From Pelagibius sp050043265 (GTDB taxonomy: Bacteria; Pseudomonadota; Alphaproteobacteria; Kiloniellales; Kiloniellaceae): a DNA stretch of 64,000 nt. Each line of letters opens with the position of its first letter. The stretch's first letter is position 1. The stretch covers positions 13,559 through 77,558 of the forward strand of contig JBHJIR010000018.1 in NCBI GenBank assembly GCA_050043265.1, written 5' to 3'. A program made the translations under genes and the position numbers. The notes below the pieces were generated by a model. That model was not told where the DNA came from. It made no database searches and saw only the letters and a list, made by a program, of their open reading frames with translations. This document shows, piece by piece, positions 49,048 to 57,733 of the stretch.

Positions 49048-50097
49048 ATGAGGGCAATTCGCTGGGTGGCTGTCGCCGCCTTTTGCGTGGGGGTCTGGGC
49101 GGCCGGCATCGGCGGGACCGGCTCCACACCGGCCGCCGCGGAGCAGCTCTCGCTGTTTCGCATCGGCACCGGCGGCATCGGCGGCACCTACTATCCGATC
49201 GCCGGCGTGGTCGCCCAGGCCATCAGCAACCCGGCAGGCACCTGCGAGCCCGGCGACACCTGCGGCGTTTCCGGCCTGGTCGCCGTGGCCCAGTCGTCCA
49301 GCGGCTCGGTCGCCAACGTGAAGGACATCGCCGCCGGGCGGATTGAGTCGGGATTCGTGCAGTCCGACGTCGCCTTCTGGGCCTTTACGGGCATCAACGC
49401 CTTCGAGGCCGAGGGCCGCCAGACCTCGCTACGCGCCATCGCCAATCTCTATCCGGAATCCTTCCACATCGTAGTGCGGCGCGACAGCGCGATCGCCAAC
49501 GTGGCCGATCTGGCCGGCAAGCGCGTGGCGCTGGATCAGGCCGGCTCCGGCACCCTGGTCGGGGCCCGCCTGGTGCTGGAAGCCTTCGGCCTGGCCGAAG
49601 AGTCCTTGGCGGTCTCCTACCTGAAGTCGGACGACGCCATGGAGCGGCTGGCCGCCGGCGACCTCGACGCCTTCTTCCTGATCGCGGGCTACCCGGCGAA
49701 GGTCATCCAGTGGGGCGCCGAACAGACGAAGATCCGCCTGGTGCCGATCGCCGGCCCCGAAACCGCCGCCCTGGTCAAACTGAACCCCTTCCTGCAGGCC
49801 GACCGCATTCCCGCCGGGACCTACGAGGGTGTCGGCGAGGTCGCCACACTGACGGTCGCCGCCCAGTGGATCACCCGTGAAGACATCAGCGACGAGACGA
49901 TCTACGGCATCCTCACGGCATTATGGCGCAGCGACTCCCGACGTCTGCTCGACCGCGGCCATGCCAAGGGCCGCGCCATCCGCCTGGAATCCGCGTTGGA
50001 CGGTATCGGCCTGCCGCTGCACGACGGCGCCCTGCAGTTCTATCAGGACATGGGATTGATTCAGCGGCGCGCCGCCGCCAACCGGTCACCGAGCTGA
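49048..50097 (+). CDS. TAXI-family TRAP substrate-binding protein, orphan
   Basis: A 349-residue secreted binding protein. A signal peptide (IRWVAVAAFCVGVWAAGIGG, cut near STPAAAEQ) precedes the TAXI core FRIGTGGIGGTYYPIAGVVA. TAXI proteins capture solutes such as glutamate or other organic acids for TRAP permeases. ATG 49048 has GAGAGG 5 bases upstream; ATG 49036 is possible. No fused TAXI-type permease adjoins it; the next genes encode a DctPQM system of the other TRAP class. Confidence 0.88.
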   Translation: MRAIRWVAVAAFCVGVWAAGIGGTGSTPAAAEQLSLFRIGTGGIGGTYYPIAGVVAQAISNPAGTCEPGDTCGVSGLVAVAQSSSGSVANVKDIAAGRIESGFVQSDVAFWAFTGINAFEAEGRQTSLRAIANLYPESFHIVVRRDSAIANVADLAGKRVALDQAGSGTLVGARLVLEAFGLAEESLAVSYLKSDDAMERLAAGDLDAFFLIAGYPAKVIQWGAEQTKIRLVPIAGPETAALVKLNPFLQADRIPAGTYEGVGEVATLTVAAQWITREDISDETIYGILTALWRSDSRRLLDRGHAKGRAIRLESALDGIGLPLHDGALQFYQDMGLIQRRAAANRSPS

Positions 50098-50327
50098 GGA
50101 CTCCGGCGCGCACCGGACCGATTCCGGCACCGTATCCTTAGTCTGTAACGACTCTAAAATACCTTTAGTTACTGTGCTTAGAGCTTGTGACCTGTAGGGC
50201 CATAAGCTAGCTTCGAATCGCTTCGATGCACCTCAGGGAAAACAATACCCGGGGCGTCGAAGGGGGAAAATTAACGATGCCCGCCAGCATTGTCGGCGGG
50301 TGCGACGTAAACGGGAGGACTTTTCAA

Positions 50328-51389
50328 ATGCGCATCCGCAATACGATGAAGCTTGCCGTCTCGGCACTGACGGTCGGGGCCGTGATGGCTTTCGGCATCG
50401 CTGGCGACGCAGCGGCCCAGGACAAGCGCGTCCGCTGGAACATGGCGAGCGCCTACGGCAGCAAGCTGAAGCAGCTCGGCACCCTGGGTGTACGGCTTGC
50501 CGATGAAATGGGGACTGTCTCCGGCGGTTCCCTGCAGTTCAGGTTCTATGAGCCGGGCGCCCTGGTGCCGGCCCTCGAAATGTTCGATGCCATCTCCGCC
50601 GGCTCTGTGGATGCCGGCTGGTCGACGCCGGGCTACTGGACCGGCAAAGACGAGACCTTCGCCCTCTTTGCCGCAGTGCCCTTCGGCCCGCGCGCCGGCG
50701 AGTACCTCGGCTGGTACTACCATGGCGGCGGCAAGGAGCTCTTTGACGAACTCTACGCCCAGTACAACATCAAGTCGGTGATGTGCGGCGTCATCGCCCC
50801 GGAGGCTTCCGGCTGGTTCCGCAAGGAGATCAACAGCACCGCTGACCTGAATGGCCTGAAGATGCGGTTCTTCGGCCTGGGCGCCAAGGTCATGGAAAAG
50901 ATGGGTGTCTCCACGCAGCTGCTGGCCGGCGGCGATATCTTCCCCGCCCTGGAGCGTGGCTCGATCGACGCCACCGAGTTCTCCATGCCGGCCATCGATC
51001 TCGACCTCGGCTTCTACCAGGTCGCCAAGCACTACTACTTCCCCGGCTGGCATCAGCAGTCGACCCTGTTCGACCTGATGATGAACAAGGACAAGTACGA
51101 CGCGCTTTCCGACACCCAGAAGGCGCAGATCGAAGCCGTCTGCGGCGACAACATCCGCGCCGGTCTGGCCGAAGGCGAGGCCATCCAGGGTGTCGCCCTG
51201 GCCGAGCTGAAGGAAAAGGGTGTGAACATCCACCGCTGGTCGCCGGAAATCCTCGCCGAACTCAACGCGGCCTGGAACGACGTGGCCGCCGAACTGGCCG
51301 CTTCCAACCCGAACTTCAAGAAGGTCTGGGAATCGCTGACCAAGTTCCGCGAGCAGTACAAAGTGTGGGGCGACCTCGGCTATCTGTAG
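50328..51389 (+). CDS. DctP-family TRAP substrate-binding protein
   Basis: A 353-residue periplasmic receptor with a signal peptide (MKLAVSALTVGAVMAFGIAGDAAAQ) and the DctP fold. The conserved arginine carboxylate-binding region appears as LNGLKMRFFGLGAKVMEKMG, and AGGDIFPALERGSIDATEF follows. It is of the long, FcbT/TakP-like type that often binds keto- or aromatic acids as dimers, judged from size and motif. ATG 50328 is 8 bases after GGGAGGA. A short GC hairpin CCCGCC/GGCGGG lies at 50280-50301 in the leader. Confidence 0.88.
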   Translation: MRIRNTMKLAVSALTVGAVMAFGIAGDAAAQDKRVRWNMASAYGSKLKQLGTLGVRLADEMGTVSGGSLQFRFYEPGALVPALEMFDAISAGSVDAGWSTPGYWTGKDETFALFAAVPFGPRAGEYLGWYYHGGGKELFDELYAQYNIKSVMCGVIAPEASGWFRKEINSTADLNGLKMRFFGLGAKVMEKMGVSTQLLAGGDIFPALERGSIDATEFSMPAIDLDLGFYQVAKHYYFPGWHQQSTLFDLMMNKDKYDALSDTQKAQIEAVCGDNIRAGLAEGEAIQGVALAELKEKGVNIHRWSPEILAELNAAWNDVAAELAASNPNFKKVWESLTKFREQYKVWGDLGYL

Positions 51390-51401
51390 GCCGGACGCCA
51401 C

Positions 51402-51423
51402 AAGTTCCGGGCAAGTTCCGGAC
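51402..51423. repeat. two tandem 11-bp units after dctP
   Basis: CAAGTTCCGGG then CAAGTTCCGGA. A looser series of AGGTCCTTG-type repeats continues to about 51490. Confidence 0.6.
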
Positions 51424-51584
51424 CGGGCATAGGTCTTTGACCCAAGGGTCCCCGACCAACCAGGTCCTTGGCCCGTTAGGTCCTTGACGAGGCAGCGCCG
51501 GAGACTCTGCAATGAGACTCCGGCGCTTCTCATTTCCGCTTCTATCCGCGGCCGGCAGCAGATCCGACGATTGGGGAATACGGC

Positions 51585-52229
51585 ATGGAACTCATGACAC
51601 GCGTCAGCGAAGGGCTGGACCGCGTCATTATCATGATCGGCAAGATCGCCGCCTGGGCAGGTCTCGCCTTGATCCTGGTCACCATCTTCGATGTGGTGAC
51701 GCGGCGTTACTTCAATCTCGGATCGACCAAGCTGCAGGAAGCGGAATGGCATTTTCATACGATCCTCTTCGCGCTCTGCCTCGGCTACGCCTACCTGAAG
51801 GATTCCCATGTGCGCATCGATCTGGTGCGCGAGAACCTCAGCGAGCGCACCCAGTGGTGGATCGAGCTGGCCGGCTGCCTGCTCTTCCTGCTGCCCTACT
51901 GCGGCCTGATCATCTGGTTCGGCATCGACTTCGTCGAGCGGTCCTTTGCCACCAACGAAGTCTCCGCCTCGGCCACCGGCCTGAGCCACCGCTGGCTCAT
52001 CAAGTCGATGATCCCGATCGGCTTCGGGTTGCTCGCCTTGAGCGGCATCGCGATCATGCTGCGCAAACTGGTCGAGCTGTTCGGCCCGGAAGAACTGCGC
52101 AGCAAGGTCCACGAAACAGAAGAGTCGGAGATCGAACACCTGGACGACGTCGTCCCACCCGAGTTGCGTAAGCTTGAACCCAAACAGCGCAAGCGCGACC
52201 CCGAACAAAGCAACGGGGGGCCCCGGTGA
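51585..52229 (+). CDS. TRAP transporter small permease (DctQ)
   Basis: A 214-residue DctQ subunit with four membrane helices (first: IIMIGKIAAWAGLALILVTIF), and a charged C-terminal cytoplasmic tail of about 50 residues that is longer than usual (LRKLEPKQRKRDPEQ near the end). GGGGA precedes ATG by 8 bases. Its TGA overlaps the dctM ATG by one base. It forms the complex between DctP-loaded substrate and DctM. Confidence 0.88.
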   Translation: MELMTRVSEGLDRVIIMIGKIAAWAGLALILVTIFDVVTRRYFNLGSTKLQEAEWHFHTILFALCLGYAYLKDSHVRIDLVRENLSERTQWWIELAGCLLFLLPYCGLIIWFGIDFVERSFATNEVSASATGLSHRWLIKSMIPIGFGLLALSGIAIMLRKLVELFGPEELRSKVHETEESEIEHLDDVVPPELRKLEPKQRKRDPEQSNGGPR

Positions 52230-53599
52230 TGGAATTCGACATCGTCTACTACCTGCCGCTGTTCATGTTCGCGGCCCTGGGCGTTCTGCTGTTCAGCGGC
52301 TATCCGGTTGCCTTCGTGCTGGGCGGCGTCGGCCTGGCCTTCGGCTTCATCGGCATGGCTCTCGATGCCTTCCATTTCATCCAGTTCTTCAGCCTGGAAT
52401 CGCGCATCTGGGGCGCCATCGCCGAAAACCTGGTGCTGACGGCGATCCCGATGTTCATCTTCATGGGGACCATGCTGGAGCGCAGCGGCGTGGCCAGCGA
52501 CCTGCTGCACTGCCTGCAGGTGCTGCTGCGCCGCGTGCCCGGCGGCCTCGCCCTCTCGGTGACCCTGATGGGCACCATCATGGCGGCCACCACCGGCATC
52601 ATCGGCGCCTCGGTGGTGATGATGACGCTACTGGCCCTGCCGGTGATGCTGAAGCGGGACTACAACATTCCCCTGGCAACGGGCACCATCGCCGCCTCGG
52701 GCACGCTGGGCATTCTGATTCCGCCCTCCATCATGCTGGTCATCATGGCCGAGCTGCTGGCCCGGTCGGTCGGCAACCTCTTCGTCGCGGCAATCATTCC
52801 CGGCTTCATGCTGGCCGCCTTCTACATGCTCTACATTCTGGTGCTGTGCAGCTTCAAGCCTAAGCTGGCGCCACCGCTGCCCGAAGACGAAGGCCCGGAC
52901 ACCCTGGGCGGCATCTTGAAGATGGTAGTGCTCTCCTTCATTCCGCCGCTGTTCCTGGTTTTCCTGGTGCTCGGCTCGATCCTGTTCGGCTGGGCGACAC
53001 CGACCGAGGCGGCCGGTGTCGGCGGCGCCGGCGCGATCTTCCTGGCACTGCTGAAGGGCCGGCTGAATTTCGCCGTGCTGAAGGATGTCGTCGAACGCTC
53101 GGCGCTGACCGGCGGCATGCTGTTCGGCATCTTCCTTGGCGCCACCTGCTTCTCCTACGTGTTCCGGGTGCTCGGCGGCGACTTCCTGGTCACCGACCTG
53201 GTCGAGGGCTTCGGCCTGGGCCCCTGGGGGCTGCTGTTCGTGCTGATGGGCCTGGTGTTCTTCCTCGGCTTCTTCTTCGACTGGATCGAGATCACCCTGA
53301 TCGTCCTGCCGGTGTTCTCGCCGATCATCGCCGAACTCAACTTCGGCGACCATGTAGCGCACCGCGACGTAGTCTACTGGTTCGCCATCCTGCTGGCGGT
53401 AAACCTGCAGACCTCCTTCCTGACGCCGCCCTTCGGCTTCGCGCTGTTCTACATGAAGGGCGTCGCCCCGCCGGAGGTCAGGATCCAGCAGGTCTACAAG
53501 GGGATCATCCCCTTCGTGCTGCTGCAACTGGTGGGACTGGGGCTGATCATGGCCTTCCCCGAGCTGGCTCTCTGGCTACCCCGGCTGCTGCTGAATTAG
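52229..53599 (+). CDS. TRAP transporter large permease (DctM)
   Basis: A 456-residue polytopic DctM subunit that moves substrate with sodium or proton. Landmarks are AIPMFIFMGTMLERSGVA near residue 71, TTGIIGASVVMMTLLALP and ASGTLGILIPPSIMLV. ATG 52229 overlaps the dctQ stop; GTG 52226 is a possible alternative. It ends the operon and is followed by a strong terminator. Confidence 0.93.
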   Translation: MEFDIVYYLPLFMFAALGVLLFSGYPVAFVLGGVGLAFGFIGMALDAFHFIQFFSLESRIWGAIAENLVLTAIPMFIFMGTMLERSGVASDLLHCLQVLLRRVPGGLALSVTLMGTIMAATTGIIGASVVMMTLLALPVMLKRDYNIPLATGTIAASGTLGILIPPSIMLVIMAELLARSVGNLFVAAIIPGFMLAAFYMLYILVLCSFKPKLAPPLPEDEGPDTLGGILKMVVLSFIPPLFLVFLVLGSILFGWATPTEAAGVGGAGAIFLALLKGRLNFAVLKDVVERSALTGGMLFGIFLGATCFSYVFRVLGGDFLVTDLVEGFGLGPWGLLFVLMGLVFFLGFFFDWIEITLIVLPVFSPIIAELNFGDHVAHRDVVYWFAILLAVNLQTSFLTPPFGFALFYMKGVAPPEVRIQQVYKGIIPFVLLQLVGLGLIMAFPELALWLPRLLLN

Positions 53600-53620
53600 T
53601 ACAGTCCGAAGGAACGGAAC

Positions 53621-53659
53621 AAAAAACGGCGCCGGCCTTCCACCGGCGCCGTTTTTTTT
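53621..53659 (+). terminator. intrinsic terminator of the dctPQM operon
   Basis: A 15-bp perfect stem (53621-53635 with 53643-53657) with core ACGGCGCCGG and a run of eight T. Confidence 0.92.
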
Positions 53660-53819
53660 CAGGTGGCCCGCACCATTTCGACTGCACAGATTGCAAAAAT
53701 TAGGTAGCCCGCACGTTTAGATTCGCTTGTCGGTTGCAGTCGATATATAAAGTTCCCATACGGGTACGCTGGCCCTCACCGAAAGAAGGCGCCAAAAGAA
53801 ACCTGGGGGGAACTCTGTG

Positions 53820-54443
53820 ATGATAAGAAAAGCCCTGTACTTCTGTGCCTTAGCTCTTGGTCTCGGGATCTTTCATCCCCTGCCCGCACAGGCGATCCCG
53901 GTCACCACCACCGTGACGGGCAGCGTCGATTTCGCCGACGGCAGCAATCCTTTCGGCCTTGCCACCGCCGAGGCAGTAACGGCCGTCGCGGTCTATGACG
54001 ACGGCGGAATTCCGGCTGCCGGCGCCTTCAACCTGCCGATCGACGGCGACCCGACGTTCTCGCTCACCATCACGCTGGGCAGCTTCGTCTTCACCGAGAT
54101 CGCCGATACCAGCTTCGGCTCCGGCTTTCCGCGCCTTGTCTTCGACAACGGCAATTTGGTCGGAATCGATTTCGAAATTGACGGTTTCCCGCTCGGCGGC
54201 TTTGCCGATCTGATCCTCGGCGCCTTCGGCCCACAGGACTCGCTGTGGTTCCTCGATGAGTTCGTCAGCGGCGCCCCCAACAACGTCCTGCTGGAAGGGT
54301 CCTGGGATTTCGCCAACGCGGTAACGGAGCCGAATGCCATTACCGAGGTTCCGGAACCTGACACCTGGCCCTTGTTAGCCGGCGGGCTGGTGGGATTGCT
54401 GGCGCTCAGCCGCCGCCGTCCCAAAGCCATCCCTTCGGTCTGA
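53820..54443 (+). CDS. PEP-CTERM sorting-domain secreted protein
   Basis: A 207-residue exported protein. A signal peptide (residues 1-25, ending LPAQA) precedes a Thr/Gly/Asp/Phe-rich beta body with no cysteine after the signal. The C-terminus is a PEP-CTERM signal: VPEP at 177-180, a hydrophobic helix LLAGGLVGLLAL and SRRRPK. By family knowledge it is handled by an exosortase, implying an EpsH-type enzyme and usually exopolysaccharide production in this strain. ATG 53820 follows GGGGGG by 9 bases. The 220-base upstream region has an imperfect 41-base-spaced repeat AGGTRGCCCGCAC. Confidence 0.85.
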   Translation: MIRKALYFCALALGLGIFHPLPAQAIPVTTTVTGSVDFADGSNPFGLATAEAVTAVAVYDDGGIPAAGAFNLPIDGDPTFSLTITLGSFVFTEIADTSFGSGFPRLVFDNGNLVGIDFEIDGFPLGGFADLILGAFGPQDSLWFLDEFVSGAPNNVLLEGSWDFANAVTEPNAITEVPEPDTWPLLAGGLVGLLALSRRRPKAIPSV

Positions 54444-54448
54444 TCACT

Positions 54449-54478
54449 TAGAACGTCACCGTCTAGAACGTCACCGTC
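54449..54478. repeat. two exact tandem 15-bp units after the PEP-CTERM gene
   Basis: TAGAACGTCACCGTC occurs twice in succession, beginning six bases after the stop codon. Confidence 0.88.
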
Positions 54479-54568
54479 GGGTCGGTAGCCTGGCCCTCGA
54501 CGGAGATCTCATTTCTAAAGTCGCGTCGTCCGCGTGCAGCTACGCGCGCGTGATCGTGCCTGCGCTCA

Positions 54569-54617
54569 ATGAACAAGACCTTCGATCAACAAGACTCTTT
54601 CAATCAGCAAAACGAGG
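54569..54617. repeat. three degenerate tandem 16-17 bp units before the tail-collar gene
   Basis: ATGAACAAGACCTTCG, ATCAACAAGACTCTTTC and AATCAGCAAAACGAGG are contiguous. The last contains the GAGGAG ribosome site region. Confidence 0.6.
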
Positions 54618-54626
54618 AGATGCAAT

Positions 54627-55271
54627 ATGTCTGCAATGAAATGTCGCGCCTTGCTCAGGTTGGTGTTTGCCGGGCTCGTTGTGCTGCCGTTCATCGCGGG
54701 GAGCAAGCCCGCCGCGGCCTGCGCGGGCGCGCCCCTTCTCGGCTCGCTGTGCCTCTTTGCCGGCAACTTCGCGCCGCGCGGCTGGGCTTTGGCAAACGGC
54801 CAACTCTTGCCGATAGCCCAGAACACAGCGCTGTTCTCCATCATCGGCACCACCTATGGGGGGGACGGGCGCACGACCTTCGCCTTGCCGGACCTGCGCG
54901 GTCGGGTACCCATTTCCGCCGGCACCGGAGCCGGCCTGCCGAACTACGCCCTGGGAGAGAAGGCGGGGAGCCCCTTCACCACTCTGACCCTCAACAATCT
55001 GCCCAGTCACTCGCACACGGCCACGGGCACCGCCAAAGCGGCCACCGCCGCAGCCAGCACTGAAGCCCCTGCCGGCGCCTACTGGGCGTCCGATGGCCGC
55101 ACCAAAGTCTACTTCTCGGGTTCGCCGAACGCGACCACCGACATGGTGAGCGGGGGCGTTGCCGTGTCCGTCGGCAACACAGGTGAAGGCCAGCTATTCC
55201 AGACGCAGTCTCCCTACCTGGCGATGAACTGGATCATTGCCACTACAGGCATTTTCCCGTCGCGCAACTGA
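54627..55271 (+). CDS. secreted tail-collar-domain (microcystin-dependent-protein-like) protein
   Basis: A 214-residue protein with a signal peptide (residues 1-31, LVFAGLVVLPFIAGSKPAAA) and a phage tail-collar domain: NFAPRGWALANGQLLPIA, GTTYGGDGRTTFALPDLRGR near residue 74, and LTLNNLPSHSHTATG. The MdpB-like family is widespread outside phages and its role is unknown; it may be a surface trimer. No other tail genes are present. Only two cysteines (32 and 41, close to the mature N-terminus) are visible. A terminator-like hairpin with the same stem as that after dctM lies downstream. Confidence 0.8.
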   Translation: MSAMKCRALLRLVFAGLVVLPFIAGSKPAAACAGAPLLGSLCLFAGNFAPRGWALANGQLLPIAQNTALFSIIGTTYGGDGRTTFALPDLRGRVPISAGTGAGLPNYALGEKAGSPFTTLTLNNLPSHSHTATGTAKAATAAASTEAPAGAYWASDGRTKVYFSGSPNATTDMVSGGVAVSVGNTGEGQLFQTQSPYLAMNWIIATTGIFPSRN

Positions 55272-55287
55272 ACTGCGGCATGAAATG

Positions 55288-55323
55288 AAAAACGGCGCCG
55301 GCCCCCTCAGGACCGGCGCCGTT
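55288..55323 (-). terminator. intrinsic terminator (strongest on the minus strand)
   Basis: AACGGCGCCGG pairs with CCGGCGCCGTT around a GC-rich loop. On the minus strand the stem is followed by TTTTTC, ending the DUF2336 gene. The core stem is shared with the dctM terminator. Confidence 0.8.
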
Positions 55324-55345
55324 CCGGCACTCCCCTACCGAAGCC

Positions 55346-56470
55346 TCAGGCCGCCAGCTGGCGCAGCTTGTTCATCAGATAGTCGATATCGTCCTGGGTC
55401 ATCTTCGAGGCGGGATCCTCGAACTGGGTCAGCAGGCGCTCGATGATCCGGGTGACGAAGCGTTCGCGGTCGTTGCGGCCGCCGTCGTATTCGCCTTCCG
55501 CGAAGATCTGCACTGCGGCACGGACCGCGCTGAACAGCCGCTCGGGCATCCCGGCCTTCTCGTAGATCGAGCGCAGGCCCAGGTCGCCGCCGTCGTGGAT
55601 CAGTTTCTGCGCGTTCTTCAGCGGCACACCGGAAAGCCGCGCCACGGCGGCCTCGAAAAACGCCATGTCGCCGACGCAAAGCGCGCGGATGATGAGCGTC
55701 GGGGTCAGGCGGCCGTTCACGTGGATCTGGAACACCAGTTCCTCAAGGTCGGCACCCGTGGCACCGCGGCTCAGCAGGCTGATGGTCGCCCGCTCGCGGG
55801 TCTGCAGGATCAGGTTGGCTGCCGCATCGGCCGGCAGGTCGTGCTTGCTGACCAGATAGCCTTCCAGCTTCTTGGCCATGGCGGAGACCAGATGTTCGGA
55901 GATCGCCGGCGGCAGGCTGGGGCGCCGCGCCATCGACTCGGCAACAGCCTCGCTGCCCGTGTAGTCGGTAATCACCCGGCCCAAAGCCGACTCGGACAGC
56001 TCGGCCCCTTCATTGGCGACCAGGCGAGCCACGGCGGTCTCGTTGCCGGTATCGATCAGGGCATCGGCTACCGCGGTCGACACCGAGGCACGCTGGGCGA
56101 TGGCGACCTGCTTGGCGGCAGCGTTTTCGCTGCGCACGATGTCGATCAGGTCTTCGTCGGTCAGCACTTCGGAATATTTCAGGATCGGCAGGGAGACGCT
56201 GTCGACGTCCTTGGCCAGCGCAACCGCCAGGTCGTGCGGCAGGTCCGGCGTGCTCTTGAGGTTGGCTGCCAGCGCCTCGCGCACCAGGATCTCCGCATCG
56301 CGCGCCATCCGCCGGAAAATCTCTTCCGCCAGCTTGCGCTCCGCCTCGGTCATGCGCGGGTACTTGCGGTCGTACTGCGCCGCGATCTTCGAGGTCGTTT
56401 GGGCCCGGACGTCCGGCGAAGGATCCGCCATCAAACGGGCAACGTCTTCCTGGGAAAGGCTTCCTGTCAT
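55346..56470 (-). CDS. DUF2336 family protein
   Basis: A 374-residue soluble, largely helical protein of the DUF2336 type (HEAT-like arrangement), containing DVRAQTTSKIAAQYDRKYPRM near the start and LGRVITDYTGSEAVAESMARR in the middle. DUF2336 proteins occur in alphaproteobacteria with no defined biochemical role. ATG 56470 has GAGAGAGAC upstream; ATG 56485 is possible. Monocistronic, with an intrinsic terminator downstream. Confidence 0.8.
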   Translation of the reverse strand: MTGSLSQEDVARLMADPSPDVRAQTTSKIAAQYDRKYPRMTEAERKLAEEIFRRMARDAEILVREALAANLKSTPDLPHDLAVALAKDVDSVSLPILKYSEVLTDEDLIDIVRSENAAAKQVAIAQRASVSTAVADALIDTGNETAVARLVANEGAELSESALGRVITDYTGSEAVAESMARRPSLPPAISEHLVSAMAKKLEGYLVSKHDLPADAAANLILQTRERATISLLSRGATGADLEELVFQIHVNGRLTPTLIIRALCVGDMAFFEAAVARLSGVPLKNAQKLIHDGGDLGLRSIYEKAGMPERLFSAVRAAVQIFAEGEYDGGRNDRERFVTRIIERLLTQFEDPASKMTQDDIDYLMNKLRQLAA

Positions 56471-56676
56471 GTCTCTCTCGGTCATACCCGAATGAACGCG
56501 TGACCCCCGCAGGGCCTGGCTTTCCAGCCTGCACGGCGCCTCAACGTGCCGATTATCCGGCTCCGACGTTAATTCATACTTAAAATCCGGCCGCCCAGCC
56601 CGGCAGCCCGCGGGATGCCGGGCCGCCGCCGCCGTCTATTACGGCCCGTTAACCTAATCAGCGCGGGGAAAGCCGG

Positions 56677-57435
56677 CTATTGGCGGGCGAGCAGCGCCTG
56701 GGCGACGTCCCGGACCTGACTGTCGATGGAGATGTCCAGAAACGACGTCACTTCCAGATCCCGGTCCTCGAAAACGTCGGAATCCGGTGCCAGCTCCATC
56801 CAGGCGGCCACCTTGCGGTCGCGCGCCCGCAGCAGGTCGGCGATCTGCGGCATAAACAGCCGGATCATGGCGCCGATCCAGCGGTTGACCGGCCAGGACG
56901 GCTGGGCGTGGTCGATCTGGAAGATGTCCAGCAGGCGGATGACGTCGTCCGCCTTGTACCAGACCTCCCCGGTGACCCAGCGGTTCACGGTGAACAGGCG
57001 GAACGGCAGGCCCCCCGGCGTCATGGCAATGGCCACCAGGTGGCTCAGCGCGTCATTAGGGTCCTCCGGCGCGACGAAACCCGGCACCTTCGCCGGCTTG
57101 ACCCCTGGCGGCATCCCCTTGGGCCGCACGAAGGTGTGGAAATGGCCGTGTTCGCCCTCGAAGCGCTGATCGGAGACATGGGCGTGGTAGTAGTATTGGC
57201 CGTGGGTTTCGTGGTCGTAGACGTCGCCGGGCGGGTAGTGATCCCACTCGTAGAAGGTACCGTTGTGCTTCAGCAGTTCACCGACAATGTTGTCGCCCGT
57301 CTTGGCCAGAACCCGGTGGACATTCATGACCTCGGCGCCGGCATCGGCCATCCCCTCGAGGGTCGCCGTGGGCAGGCTTTCCAGCGGAAAATCGCTGTCC
57401 AGCGCGGCATTTTTGATTTTCGCTTCGCTTCGCAT
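56677..57435 (-). CDS. conserved hypothetical protein (DUF6969-like)
   Basis: A 252-residue soluble protein with a His/Tyr/Asp-rich centre: WDHYPPGDVYDHETHGQYYYH and EGEHGHFHTFVRP near residues 64-102. The clustered histidines could bind metal. I associate this pattern with DUF6969, with moderate certainty; no function is known. ATG 57435 follows AGGTGA by 8 bases; GTG 57447 is an alternative. No operon partner. Confidence 0.55.
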   Translation of the reverse strand: MRSEAKIKNAALDSDFPLESLPTATLEGMADAGAEVMNVHRVLAKTGDNIVGELLKHNGTFYEWDHYPPGDVYDHETHGQYYYHAHVSDQRFEGEHGHFHTFVRPKGMPPGVKPAKVPGFVAPEDPNDALSHLVAIAMTPGGLPFRLFTVNRWVTGEVWYKADDVIRLLDIFQIDHAQPSWPVNRWIGAMIRLFMPQIADLLRARDRKVAAWMELAPDSDVFEDRDLEVTSFLDISIDSQVRDVAQALLARQ

Positions 57436-57733
57436 AACGTCGATCACCTAGGCAGCGACATCGTCCGCCGCCAGCCAAATTTCTTCACGTCGGCGTGACA
57501 CGCCCGTCGGTTCCCAGCACTGTTCCCAGCGTCACGCCGGGCCTTATTCTACGATTAGCCGATAGTCGATGAGAATATGTTTAAGAGCCGCGGGGCGGCC
57601 GAGAGGCGGCCATGGTCCACCGCCGGCCGGCAAACCCCGCCGCCGTCCCAGGAACGGTCCTTGACCAGGAACGGCCCCGGCATGTTGCCCTGGGAACCGG
57701 GAGCCCCGGGCAAAGGGGCCCCCGACAGACGGC

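Noticed and set aside
31197..55271. Lysozyme-like and tail-collar genes as signs of a prophage
   Set aside because: They are 23 kb apart, flanked by housekeeping genes, with no integrase, capsid, terminase or other tail genes; the collar protein has a signal peptide.
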